NCBI RefSeq assembly: GCF_001545925.1
Contig: NZ_LMVQ01000445.1
Location: 1 to 53,286 of the forward strand
Length of the DNA: 53,286 bases
Reading direction: 5' to 3'
Origin: Mycobacterium sp. NAZ190054
GTDB lineage: Bacteria; Actinomycetota; Actinomycetes; Mycobacteriales; Mycobacteriaceae
Shown here in pieces: positions 43,426-51,753 of this stretch (positions within the stretch are counted from its first letter, which is position 1; each line of letters opens with the position of its first letter). The translations under genes were made by a program, and so were the position numbers. The notes beneath the pieces are model-generated. The model worked only from the letters and a program-made list of their open reading frames with translations, was not told the origin of the DNA and searched no databases.

Positions 43426-44505
43426 ATGGTCAATCCTGCTGAGGTCGACGCGGTCGTGCTGGTGGGCGGCATGGGCACCCGCCTGCGCCCGTTGACGCTG
43501 TCGGCGCCCAAGCCGATGCTGCCGACGGCCGGGCTGCCGTTCCTGACCCATCTGCTGTCGCGGATCGCCGACGCCGGCATCGAGCACGTCGTGATGGGCA
43601 CCTCGTACAAGGCCGGCGTGTTCGAGTCGGAGTTCGGCGACGGCTCCAAGTTCGGTCTGCAGATCGACTACGTCGTCGAGGACGAACCGCTGGGCACCGG
43701 CGGCGGCATCGCCAACGTCGCGTCGAAGCTGCGCCACGACACCGCGGTGGTGTTCAACGGCGACGTGCTGTCCGGCTGCGACCTGGGCGCGCTGCTGGAC
43801 TCGCACGCCGCCCGCGACGCCGACGTCACGCTGCACCTGGTGCGTGTCGGCGATCCACGCGCATTCGGTTGTGTGCCAACCGATTCGGACGGCGTGGTGA
43901 CCGCGTTCCTGGAGAAGACGCAGGACCCGCCGACCGATCAGATCAACGCGGGCTGCTACGTGTTCAAGCGGTCGGTGATCGACGCGATCCCGAAAGGCCG
44001 TGCGCTGTCGGTGGAACGGGAGATCTTCCCGCAGCTGCTCTCCGACGGGCTGCGGGTGTGCGGCTACGTCGACGCGACGTACTGGCGTGACATGGGCACG
44101 CCGGAGGATTTCGTGCGCGGCTCGGCGGACCTGGTGCGCGGTATCGCACCGTCACCGGCGTTGAAGGGCCATCGCGGGGAAAGTCTTGTGCACGACGGAG
44201 CTTCGGTGGCGCCTGGTGCGCTGCTGATCGGCGGCACGGTGGTCGGCCGCGGCGCGGAGGTCGCCGGCGGGGCCCGGCTGGACGGCGCGGTGATCTTCGA
44301 CGGCGTGAAAGTCGGTGCGGGCGCGGTGATCGAGCGGTCGATCATCGGCTTCGGCGCGCACATCGGGCCGCGGGCGTTGATCCGCGACGGCGTGATCGGC
44401 GACGGCGCGGACATCGGCGCACGCTGTGAGCTGCTGCGCGGCGCCCGGGTGTGGCCGGGCATCTCGATTCCCGACGGCGGCATCCGGTTCTCGACCGACA
44501 TCTAG
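43426..44505 (+). CDS. manC: Mannose-1-phosphate guanylyltransferase
   Basis: The 359-residue protein opens with VVLVGGMGTRLRPLTLSAPK (nucleotide-binding signature and catalytic Lys-Pro), has FNGDVLSGCDLGALLDSHAA, and ends in a left-handed beta-helix of hexapeptide repeats (LIGGTVVGRGAEVAGGARLD). It matches the mycobacterial Rv3264c type enzyme that makes GDP-mannose from mannose-1-phosphate. GDP-mannose feeds phosphatidylinositol mannosides, lipoarabinomannan and, here, perhaps the GumI-like transferase. Naming differs between genomes (manB, manC or rmlA2). Confidence 0.9.
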   Translation: MVNPAEVDAVVLVGGMGTRLRPLTLSAPKPMLPTAGLPFLTHLLSRIADAGIEHVVMGTSYKAGVFESEFGDGSKFGLQIDYVVEDEPLGTGGGIANVASKLRHDTAVVFNGDVLSGCDLGALLDSHAARDADVTLHLVRVGDPRAFGCVPTDSDGVVTAFLEKTQDPPTDQINAGCYVFKRSVIDAIPKGRALSVEREIFPQLLSDGLRVCGYVDATYWRDMGTPEDFVRGSADLVRGIAPSPALKGHRGESLVHDGASVAPGALLIGGTVVGRGAEVAGGARLDGAVIFDGVKVGAGAVIERSIIGFGAHIGPRALIRDGVIGDGADIGARCELLRGARVWPGISIPDGGIRFSTDI

Positions 44506-44521
44506 AGGTGCCCGGGATCGT

Positions 44522-44576
44522 GCCCGTGCATTCCCGGTAGCGGTGCGCGTGCGGGCTACCGCGGGCGCATGCTCGC
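44522..44576. repeat. Degenerate copy of the 35432-35482 inverted repeat
   Basis: Left arm CGTGCATTCCCGGTAG and right arm CTACCGCGGGCGCATGCTCG align with the arms of the fadE25/birA repeat (CGTGCACCCACGGTAG and CTACCGTGGGTGCACGCTCG) with a loop of similar size. The right arm overlaps the end of the NUDIX gene. It lies between convergent genes and may act as a terminator. Confidence 0.5.
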
Positions 44577-45098
44577 GGCGGCGGCCAGCTGGGTGAGGCC
44601 GAAATCGCAGTCCTGCGGCAGCGCGTCCAGCGGCCACCACCGCAGATCCAGCGACTCGTCGCTGCGCACCGCCTCCGCGCCCTCGGGCGCGCGCACCACG
44701 AACTGCACGTCGAGGTGACGGGTCGGCACGCCCAGCGAGCACGTCACCGGATGCACATGCAGCGCAGCCGGTTCCGGATCGATCGTGAGCCCGTCGATGC
44801 CCGACTCCTCGGCCGCCTCACGCAGCGCCGCCGCCGTGATCGTCTCGTCCTCGGGCTCGCAGTGCCCGCCGAGCTGCAACCAGCGCCCGATCCGCGGATG
44901 CAGCGTCAGCAACGCGTGCCGCCCGCTGTGGTCGAGCACCAGGGCCGACCCGGTGATGTGGCCGGGCACGCACTCGCGCAGGCAGCCGTCGGTACGCGCG
45001 GCCAGGAACGCCAGCACCGCGTGCCGCAGCGAGTCCTGCGCGGGGTCGGGCGCAGTCCATGCGGTCAGCACGTCGACCGTCGACTGGTGCAGGCTCAC
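44556..45098 (-). CDS. NUDIX hydrolase
   Basis: The 180-residue protein carries a Nudix box GGHCEPEDETITAAALREAA then EESGI, close to GX5EX7REUXEEXGU with one extra residue in the first loop, a variant that is common. It cleaves a nucleoside diphosphate linked to some moiety; the substrate is not predictable. GTG at 45098 is chosen because the longer frame upstream runs antisense to fbiB. It is convergent with manC and follows fbiB in the same direction. Confidence 0.85.
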   Translation of the reverse strand: MSLHQSTVDVLTAWTAPDPAQDSLRHAVLAFLAARTDGCLRECVPGHITGSALVLDHSGRHALLTLHPRIGRWLQLGGHCEPEDETITAAALREAAEESGIDGLTIDPEPAALHVHPVTCSLGVPTRHLDVQFVVRAPEGAEAVRSDESLDLRWWPLDALPQDCDFGLTQLAAAASMRPR

Positions 45099-45118
45099 GT
45101 GCGTGCCCGACTCTTCTG

Positions 45119-45178
45119 GCGAGCAGACGCAAACTCGCACAGCGGAGGCCGAAATTGGGTGGGTTTGTGTCTGCTCGC
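45119..45178. repeat. Inverted repeat between fbiB and the NUDIX gene
   Basis: Arms 45119-45134 and 45163-45178 pair at 15 of 16 positions around a 28-base loop. The arm sequence GCGAGCAGACGCAAAC resembles a dispersed intergenic repeat of mycobacteria. It may reduce read-through or be a small non-autonomous element. Confidence 0.55.
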
Positions 45179-45186
45179 GGGGTAGG

Positions 45187-46530
45187 TCATCGGCGCACCA
45201 GCAGGGTGTCGGTCGGCACCGGTCCGCGGGGCGCCAACGGCTCGGTGGGATAGCCGATCGCGATGGCGCCCAACGGCTCCCAATCGTCGGGCAGGCCCAG
45301 CTCCGCGCGCACCAGATCGGGGGCGAAGATCGTCGAGCCGATCCAGCAGCTGCCCACCGACCGCACGGCCAGCGCCACCAGCAGGCCCTGCACCGCCGCG
45401 CCGGCGGCCACCGTGAACATCGTGTGCTCGGCCGCGGTGCGCTGTGCATCGGGATAGGAGTGGGCTCCGTCGGGCACCATGAACGGGATCACGAGCTCGG
45501 GGGCGTCGTAGAGGATCTGCCCGCGGCCGACCCGACGCTCGACGGAATCGGGGTCGCGGCCGTCGCCGCTGAGGTCGGCGCGCCAGCGGTCCTTCATCTT
45601 GTCCAGCAAACCGACCCGCACCGCGCTGTCCTGTACCCACACGAAGCGCACCGGCCGCGTGTGATGCGGCGCCGGAGCGGTGAGCGCCTCCCCGACAGCC
45701 GCCTCGATCAGCTCCCCGGGGACCGGTTCGTCGCTGAACGCGCGCACCGAGCGTCGCAACAGCTGGGCCTGCGAGCGGCCCAGCGCCAGGGCCTCCTCGG
45801 TGCCCAACCAGAACAGGTCCTCCTCACCGGCGCGCACCAGGTTCCGCGCCGAGGACCCGTCGTCACGCAACGTCAGGCCGCGCACCACCGCCACCGGGAC
45901 CGCGGTCAGCTTGCCCTTGACCAGATCTGCGGCGGCGGCGATCTCGTCGGCGACGGCGATCTCGGTGACGATCAACTCGTTGCCGTGCTGATCGCGCTCG
46001 CCGGCGTACGCGTGCAACACCGTCAGGCCGGCCGCGCCGATCGCGACGTCGGTCTGGCCCGTGCGCCACGCCCGTCCCATCGTGTCGGTGACGACGACCC
46101 CGACCCGCACCCCGAGACGCTCCCGCAGCGCCGTCGCCAACCGCAGCGCGCTGCCGTCGGGATCCACGGGCAGCAGCGCCAATTCGTTGGAGTCGACGTT
46201 GGAGCCATCCACCCCGGCGGCGGCCTGCACCAAGCCCAGCGCGTTCTCGGTGATCAGCGTGCGGCCCTTGCGGGCCAACACCCGCACCGCCTCGCTGTCG
46301 ATCAGCTTGCGGCGCAGCGCATCCCGCTCCTCTGGGTCCGACGGCGCGGCGACCATGCGGCCCTCGGTCTTGGACAGCACCTTGCTGGTGACGACGAGGA
46401 CGTCGTCGTCCTGCAGCCACGGCGCCGCCTCGGCGATCGCCGCGGCCAGATCATCGCCGGGCCGGAACTCCGGAAGCCCGGGGACCGGCAGCAGCTCCAC
46501 CCGTGCCGAGGTACCGTGATCGTTCACCAC
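45187..46530 (-). CDS. fbiB: FbiB: coenzyme F420-0:L-glutamate ligase / dehydro-F420 reductase
   Basis: The 447-residue bifunctional protein has an N-terminal CofE domain (about 1-245: [60 protein letters not shown]) that adds glutamates to F420. Its C-terminal nitroreductase-like FMN domain ([30 protein letters not shown]) reduces dehydro-F420-0. The fused form is the actinobacterial type. Its GTG start overlaps the fbiA stop by seven bases (four if the second GTG is used), so both are made together. Confidence 0.95.
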   Translation of the reverse strand: MVNDHGTSARVELLPVPGLPEFRPGDDLAAAIAEAAPWLQDDDVLVVTSKVLSKTEGRMVAAPSDPEERDALRRKLIDSEAVRVLARKGRTLITENALGLVQAAAGVDGSNVDSNELALLPVDPDGSALRLATALRERLGVRVGVVVTDTMGRAWRTGQTDVAIGAAGLTVLHAYAGERDQHGNELIVTEIAVADEIAAAADLVKGKLTAVPVAVVRGLTLRDDGSSARNLVRAGEEDLFWLGTEEALALGRSQAQLLRRSVRAFSDEPVPGELIEAAVGEALTAPAPHHTRPVRFVWVQDSAVRVGLLDKMKDRWRADLSGDGRDPDSVERRVGRGQILYDAPELVIPFMVPDGAHSYPDAQRTAAEHTMFTVAAGAAVQGLLVALAVRSVGSCWIGSTIFAPDLVRAELGLPDDWEPLGAIAIGYPTEPLAPRGPVPTDTLLVRR

Positions 46531-47510
46531 GACACCCCGGCCAGTTCCATTCCCGCGCGCACCATTTCGGCGGTCGCGGCCGGATCGGACATCAGCAGCG
46601 GCACCGAACGCACCTGCACCCCGTCGACCGAGGCCTGATCACCGGTGTGCACCAGCCAGCCGTCGAGGATGCCGGTCGCCGACCGGGCACCGAAGTGGTT
46701 GCCGACCGCCTCGGAAGTGCTCGGCACCCCGATCACCGACAGGCAGGCGTCGGCCATGCCGCGCAACGGCTTCCCCGCGATGATGGGGGAGTAGCCGATC
46801 ACCGGCGCCTTCGTCGAGCGCAGCGCGCCGCGGATACCGCCGACGGTGAGGATGGCGCCGACGCTGACCACCGGATTCGACGGGGCGATCAACACGATGT
46901 CGGCGTTCTCGATCGCGTCGGTGACACCGGGTGCGGCGGTGGCCTTATCGGCGCCGACGAATGCGAAACTCTCCGTGGGTATCTGGGCGCGGTGGCGCAC
47001 CCACCATTCCTGGAAGTGGATCGCGCGCTTCTCACCGTCCGCCGGATCGGTGACCACGACGTGGGTTTCGCAGCGGTCGTCGCTGGCGGGCAACAGCCGC
47101 GCACCCGGGGACCAGCGCCGGCACAGGGCCTCGGTGACGTCGGAGAGCGGATAGCCCGCGCGCAGCATCTGACTGCGCACCAGATGGGTGGCCAGGTCGC
47201 GGTCGCCGAGGCCGAACCAGTCCGGCTGCACCCCGTAGGCCGCGAGTTCCTCCTTGGCATTCCAGGTTTCGTTCTTGTGGCCCCAACCACGTTCGGGATC
47301 GATGCCGCCGCCGAGGGTGTACATGCAGGTGTCCAGGTCGGGGCAGATGCGCACACCGAACATCCACGCGTCGTCACCGATGTTCACCACAGCCGTCACT
47401 TCATGCTCACTGGTATCGTGAGTGCCGAACTGTCCCAAGCCCAAAAGATGTTGGACACCGAGCAGGAATCGCGCACCACCCACGCCACCGACAAGAACCG
47501 TGACCTTCAC
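46524..47510 (-). CDS. fbiA: FbiA: (phosphoenolpyruvyl) 2-phospho-L-lactate transferase
   Basis: The 328-residue protein starts [20 protein letters not shown] and has [40 protein letters not shown] and [20 protein letters not shown], all typical of CofD/FbiA. It joins the phosphoenolpyruvyl (or lactyl) moiety to Fo to give dehydro-F420-0. GTG at 47510 is the start, since conserved sequence begins there. It is divergent from whiB2, with a 290-base shared control region. Confidence 0.95.
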   Translation of the reverse strand: MKVTVLVGGVGGARFLLGVQHLLGLGQFGTHDTSEHEVTAVVNIGDDAWMFGVRICPDLDTCMYTLGGGIDPERGWGHKNETWNAKEELAAYGVQPDWFGLGDRDLATHLVRSQMLRAGYPLSDVTEALCRRWSPGARLLPASDDRCETHVVVTDPADGEKRAIHFQEWWVRHRAQIPTESFAFVGADKATAAPGVTDAIENADIVLIAPSNPVVSVGAILTVGGIRGALRSTKAPVIGYSPIIAGKPLRGMADACLSVIGVPSTSEAVGNHFGARSATGILDGWLVHTGDQASVDGVQVRSVPLLMSDPAATAEMVRAGMELAGVSW

Positions 47511-47800
47511 AACGATCGAGACTAGGCCTTCAGAAGCGGGAACTGCGCCTCGGGCGGGACGTGATAGACACGCCACAGCGCGACGCGCCGGAAACATGTC
47601 ACGGAATGGTATGAATTCCTGTTCTACCGCTTGACCGGCGCAGCGAACGCGTGTGTAATCACACCAGTGTCATTTCGCGGTTCTCCGGCCGGTTCCGGTG
47701 TCGCAGACCGAGATTCGATCACTTGTTCGAATGGGATGGCCGCACGTTCGACAGTGGGGCTGGCAAATACGGATCTACGAGACCTGTGGAGGAGGGGAAC

Positions 47801-48202
47801 ATGGCATTTGAACAGGCCGACTTCGGTGATCCGATGCGGTTCGACAACAGGCTCCTCGGCTCGGTGGGAAGTGCGCCGCACATCCAGACCGGACCGGTGT
47901 CAAGCGGAGTCAACGGGCGTCCCCAGCTGAGCCTGGTGCCCGAGCACATCGATCACTTCGGCGACGACACCGAGCCGGCCGACGAGGATCAGTGGCAGGA
48001 GCGCGCACTGTGCGCCCAGACCGATCCGGAGGCCTTCTTCCCGGAGAAGGGCGGCTCCACCCGCGAGGCCAAGCGCATCTGCCAGGGCTGCGAGGTCAAG
48101 GACGCGTGCCTGGAGTACGCGCTGGCCAACGACGAGCGCTTCGGCATCTGGGGCGGTCTGTCCGAACGTGAGCGCCGGCGCCTCAAGCGCGGCATCATCT
48201 GA
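47801..48202 (+). CDS. whiB2: WhiB2 (WhmD) iron-sulfur transcription factor
   Basis: The 133-residue protein has the four cysteines of the Wbl family: ALCAQTDPEAFF, ICQGCEVKDACLEYA, followed by the GIWGG turn and the basic tail ERERRRLKRG. It binds a [4Fe-4S] cluster and sigma-A and is needed for septum formation and cell division in mycobacteria. ATG at 47801 follows GGAGGAGGGG at ideal spacing. The N-terminal 60 residues are polar and longer than in other Wbl proteins, as is usual for WhiB2. Confidence 0.95.
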   Translation: MAFEQADFGDPMRFDNRLLGSVGSAPHIQTGPVSSGVNGRPQLSLVPEHIDHFGDDTEPADEDQWQERALCAQTDPEAFFPEKGGSTREAKRICQGCEVKDACLEYALANDERFGIWGGLSERERRRLKRGII

Positions 48203-48211
48203 CGTCCGTCG

Positions 48212-48676
48212 CTAGTCGTCGTCCAGGGTCGGGTCGATGACTGACGGTTCCACCCCCAGGTAGGTGGCGACCTGCGCCACCAGCAATTCATGCAGCAGCT
48301 CGGTCAGCTCGTCGGTGTCCTTCGCCCGACGCTCGATAGGCTTGCGGAACAACACAATTCGCGCGCGAGTGGAGTTACCTCGCACGTCCACCCCCGCCGG
48401 GATCAGCCGGGCCAGCGCAATCGGGCCGTCGGCGACCACCTCCGGCGGCCACTGCACACTGTCGGGATCCTTCGGCGCGATGCGCGGGATCTCGTCGACC
48501 GCCACGTCGAGCGTCGACACCCTCTCGTGCCACCGCCGCTCGATCGGTTCGTAAGCCTCCAGCACCGCCATGTCGAAGCGCTCGGCGCGGCTGCGCCAAC
48601 CCGGAACGGTCGGCGGCAGCAGCGGCCCGCGCATCTCCCGGCCCCGCCGCGACCCGCGATGGTGGCGCCTCGTCAC
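48212..48676 (-). CDS. Metallopeptidase-family (zincin-like) protein with degenerate active site
   Basis: The 154-residue protein (GTG at 48676) fits the mycobacterial protein located beside whiB2 (Rv3259 position), related to the zincin-like DUF1025 group: MRGPLLPPTVPGWRSRAERF and ARIVLFRKPIERRA. The place of the zinc motif HExxH is LHELLVAQVATYLGV, where the second His is missing, so peptidase activity is unlikely. It is convergent with whiB2, with nine bases between them. Confidence 0.75.
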   Translation of the reverse strand: MTRRHHRGSRRGREMRGPLLPPTVPGWRSRAERFDMAVLEAYEPIERRWHERVSTLDVAVDEIPRIAPKDPDSVQWPPEVVADGPIALARLIPAGVDVRGNSTRARIVLFRKPIERRAKDTDELTELLHELLVAQVATYLGVEPSVIDPTLDDD

Positions 48677-48765
48677 GAAAAAGATCGTAACGGTTGGGCT
48701 TCGGGCGCCCCGCGGCTGCGCGTGTCCGCCGCAGCCGGGACGATCGCGCACGATAACCTTCGCCT

Positions 48766-49185
48766 GTGAATGTTCCCCGTCGCTGCTGCCGGCCTGGGTG
48801 CCCGCATTATGCGGTCGCGACGCTCACCTTCGTCTATTCGGACTCCACGGCTGTCGTCGGCCCGTTGGCCACCGTGTCCGAACCGCACTCGTGGGATCTG
48901 TGCGTGATGCATGCCGGCCGGATCACCGCGCCCCGCGGGTGGGAGCTGGTCCGTCACGCCGGCCCGCTGCCGTCGCATCCCGACGACGACGATCTGGTGG
49001 CGTTGGCTGACGCGGTCCGAGAAGGCCGGGAGGCGACCGCGCCTGCCGCGGGCTTCACGCCTGGATTCAGCGACCCGGTCACCGGTGTGCACGGCGGCGC
49101 GTTGATGGCCCCGCCGGCCCGCCGCCCCGAGACCAACGGGCGTCGCCGCGGGCATCTGCGCGTGCTGCCCGACCCGACGGACTGA
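48766..49185 (+). CDS. DUF3499 family protein
   Basis: The 139-residue protein starts CCRPGCPHYAVATLTFVYSD, with Cys residues arranged like a small metal site, and continues SWDLCVMHAGRITAPRGWEL. These features are characteristic of the actinobacterial DUF3499 family, whose gene lies between whiB2 and manB in mycobacteria (Rv3258c position). Function unknown; the C-terminus is proline- and arginine-rich. GTG at 48766 is the start. Confidence 0.85.
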   Translation: MNVPRRCCRPGCPHYAVATLTFVYSDSTAVVGPLATVSEPHSWDLCVMHAGRITAPRGWELVRHAGPLPSHPDDDDLVALADAVREGREATAPAAGFTPGFSDPVTGVHGGALMAPPARRPETNGRRRGHLRVLPDPTD

Positions 49186-49284
49186 GCGGCCCCGCGCCGC
49201 GAATCATCCCCGGGTGAGTCGCCGTGAGGACGGCCCGCGACGGCTAGGCTGATCACCAACAGTCTCTTCGTCCCAAGGAGCTTC

Positions 49285-51753
49285 ATGTCTCGTCCCGCCG
49301 CGGCGGTGCAGCGCGTCATCAAGGCCTATGACGTGCGCGGACTCGTCGGCGAGGAGATCGACGAAGGTTTCGTGCGCGACGTCGGGGCGGCGTTCGCACG
49401 GCTGGTCCGCGACGGGGCCGAGCCCGCCTCGCAGGTCGTCATCGGGCACGACATGAGGGCCAGTTCGCCGGTCCTGTCCGAGGCCTTCGCCGACGGAGTC
49501 ACCGCGCAGGGGCTCGACGTCGTCCGCATCGGGCTGGCGTCCACCGATCAGCTGTACTTCGCCTCGGGCCTGCTGGACTGCCCCGGCGCGATGTTCACCG
49601 CCAGCCACAACCCCGCCGCCTACAACGGCATCAAACTCTGCCGCGCGGGCGCCAAACCCGTCGGCAAGGACACCGGCCTGACCACGATCAGCGACGAGGT
49701 GATCGCCGGGGTTCCGGAGTACGACGGTCGCCGCGGCACCGCCTCCGACCGCGACGTGCTCGCCGCCTACGGCGAGTTCCTGCGTTCGCTCGTCGACATC
49801 GCCGCGCTGCGGCCGCTGCACGTGGCCGTCGACGCCGGCAACGGGATGGCCGGCCACACCACCCCGGCCGTGCTGGGGCCGATCTCGTCGGTCAAGGTGT
49901 CGCCGCTGTACTTCGAGCTCGACGGCGAGTTCCCCAACCACGAGGCCAACCCGCTCGATCCGGCCAACCTCGTCGACCTACAGAACCACGTCAGCGCCGT
50001 CGGCGCCGACATCGGGCTGGCCTTCGACGGGGACGCCGACCGGTGTTTCGTCGTCGACGAGACCGGCCGGGCCGTGTCGCCGTCGGCGGTGACCGCGCTG
50101 GTGGCCGCGCGCGAACTGCAGCGCGAGATCGGCGCGACCATCATCCACAACCTCATCACCTCCCGCGCGGTGCCCGAGCTGGTGTCCGAGCGCGGCGGCA
50201 CGCCGGTGCGCTCCCGGGTCGGCCACTCCTATATCAAGGGACTGATGGCCGAGACGGGCGCGATCTTCGGCGGCGAACACTCCGCGCACTACTACTTCCG
50301 CGACTTCTGGGGCGCCGACTCCGGCATGCTGGCCGCGCTGCACGTGCTCGCCGCGCTCGGCGAACAGGACCGCCCGCTGTCGGAGATGATGGCCGACTAC
50401 CAGCGCTACGAATCCTCCGGCGAGATCAACTACACCGTCACCGACGCGCCCGCGGTCGTCGACGTCGTGCTGCAGGCGTTCGGCAGCCGCGTCCACGCGA
50501 TCGACCATCTCGACGGGGTGACCGTCGACCTCGGTGACGGCCGCTGGTTCAACCTGCGCATGTCGAACACCGAGCCGTTGCTCAGACTCAACGTCGAAGC
50601 CCGCAGTCCCGAGGAGGTCAAGGAGCTCGTCGACGAGATCGCCGGCTACATCACCTCGCGGGCCGGACGGCGCCATCAGGTCGACGACCGAGTCCGCCCA
50701 GCGCTCCAGCGGTTCGTCGTCGTAGGCCTCGCATTCGGCCCGCTCGAGTACCCGGGACGCGCCGAGGTCGGTCAACCGGGTGTCCAGCGATCTGGCGTGG
50801 CCGCAGAAGTTGTCGTAGGCGCGGTCGCCGATGCCGAGCACCGTGTAGCGCAGCCCGTCCAGCGACGGCGCCTCCGGCGATTCCAGGCGTTCCCAGAAGC
50901 GCGCCCCGTTGTCCGGCGGCCCGCCGTCGCCGAACGTGCTGGTGACGATCACGACCTCCCCGGCCTTCGACAGGTCGGCGAGGTCGACGTCGTCCATGGC
51001 CCGCAGCCGGGCTCCCGGGAGCCGCTCGCCCAGCTTGCCGGCGAACTCCTCGGCGTTGCCGGTCTGCGAGGCCCACAGCACCAGCGGGCCGCCGTCGGTA
51101 CCGGTGGCCGCGTCCACCGGCGGCGCTGCGCCGTCGGTCCGCGAGTACCGCCCGGCCAGCAGACCGTCGACCCACAACCGGGTACCGGGCCGGAGCGGGG
51201 CGCCGGCCGGCAGCACCGGTACTCCCGGGAGGCCCTGCTGGATTCCGGTGAGAAACCCTGTCAGATAGAGCTTTTCGTCGTCGGTGAGGTCAGGCGTCTG
51301 CTCCGGCAGCACCGGGGATCCCGCCGCCGGCACCGGTGTCAGCCGCACCGCGCAGACTTTGAACTCCGGCTGCAGCGAGTCGGGGTCGACGGCGTCGTTG
51401 GTCAGCGCGTTGACCGTGAGGTGTTCGCCGTGCTCGTCGTTCCAGTGGAACGGCACCCAGGTGTTGCCCGGGCGCACCCGGTCGGTGACCACCGCGGGCA
51501 GCACGGCCCGGCCGCGCCTGGTCACCAGCTCGACGTCACCGCCGTCGCGGATCGCCAGCGCGGCGGCGTCGTCGGGGTGGATCTCGACGAACGGGCCCGG
51601 GTTGAGCTTGTTGAGTTTGGCGACCTTGCCGGTCTTGGTCATGGTGTGCCATTGATGCTGCAGCCGGCCGGTGTTGAGGATCATCGGGTACTCGTCGTCG
51701 GGCAGCTCGGCGGCGTCCATGTGCGGCCGGGGGTGGAACACGGCCCGCCGTGA
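49285..51753 (+). CDS. manB: Phosphomannomutase ManB, C-terminus fused to antisense sequence at about 50,655
   Basis: Residues 1 to about 457 are a complete phosphomannomutase/phosphoglucomutase: AAVQRVIKAYDVRGLVGEEI, the phosphoserine loop MFTASHNPAAYNGIKLCRAG, the metal loop FDGDADRCFVVDETG, FGGEHSAHYYFRDF and the phosphate-binding SNTEPLLRLNVEARSPEEVK. It interconverts mannose-6-phosphate and mannose-1-phosphate. The native stop is expected within a few codons of VDEIAGYITS (about 50,655). Instead the frame continues for about 365 residues through the antisense strand of the nitrate reductase gene to 51753; that tail has no homology and is an accident of high G+C. Expected gene end is about 50,655 to 50,670. 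Confidence 0.85.
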   Translation: MSRPAAAVQRVIKAYDVRGLVGEEIDEGFVRDVGAAFARLVRDGAEPASQVVIGHDMRASSPVLSEAFADGVTAQGLDVVRIGLASTDQLYFASGLLDCPGAMFTASHNPAAYNGIKLCRAGAKPVGKDTGLTTISDEVIAGVPEYDGRRGTASDRDVLAAYGEFLRSLVDIAALRPLHVAVDAGNGMAGHTTPAVLGPISSVKVSPLYFELDGEFPNHEANPLDPANLVDLQNHVSAVGADIGLAFDGDADRCFVVDETGRAVSPSAVTALVAARELQREIGATIIHNLITSRAVPELVSERGGTPVRSRVGHSYIKGLMAETGAIFGGEHSAHYYFRDFWGADSGMLAALHVLAALGEQDRPLSEMMADYQRYESSGEINYTVTDAPAVVDVVLQAFGSRVHAIDHLDGVTVDLGDGRWFNLRMSNTEPLLRLNVEARSPEEVKELVDEIAGYITSRAGRRHQVDDRVRPALQRFVVVGLAFGPLEYPGRAEVGQPGVQRSGVAAEVVVGAVADAEHRVAQPVQRRRLRRFQAFPEARPVVRRPAVAERAGDDHDLPGLRQVGEVDVVHGPQPGSREPLAQLAGELLGVAGLRGPQHQRAAVGTGGRVHRRRCAVGPRVPPGQQTVDPQPGTGPERGAGRQHRYSREALLDSGEKPCQIELFVVGEVRRLLRQHRGSRRRHRCQPHRADFELRLQRVGVDGVVGQRVDREVFAVLVVPVERHPGVARAHPVGDHRGQHGPAAPGHQLDVTAVADRQRGGVVGVDLDERARVELVEFGDLAGLGHGVPLMLQPAGVEDHRVLVVGQLGGVHVRPGVEHGPP

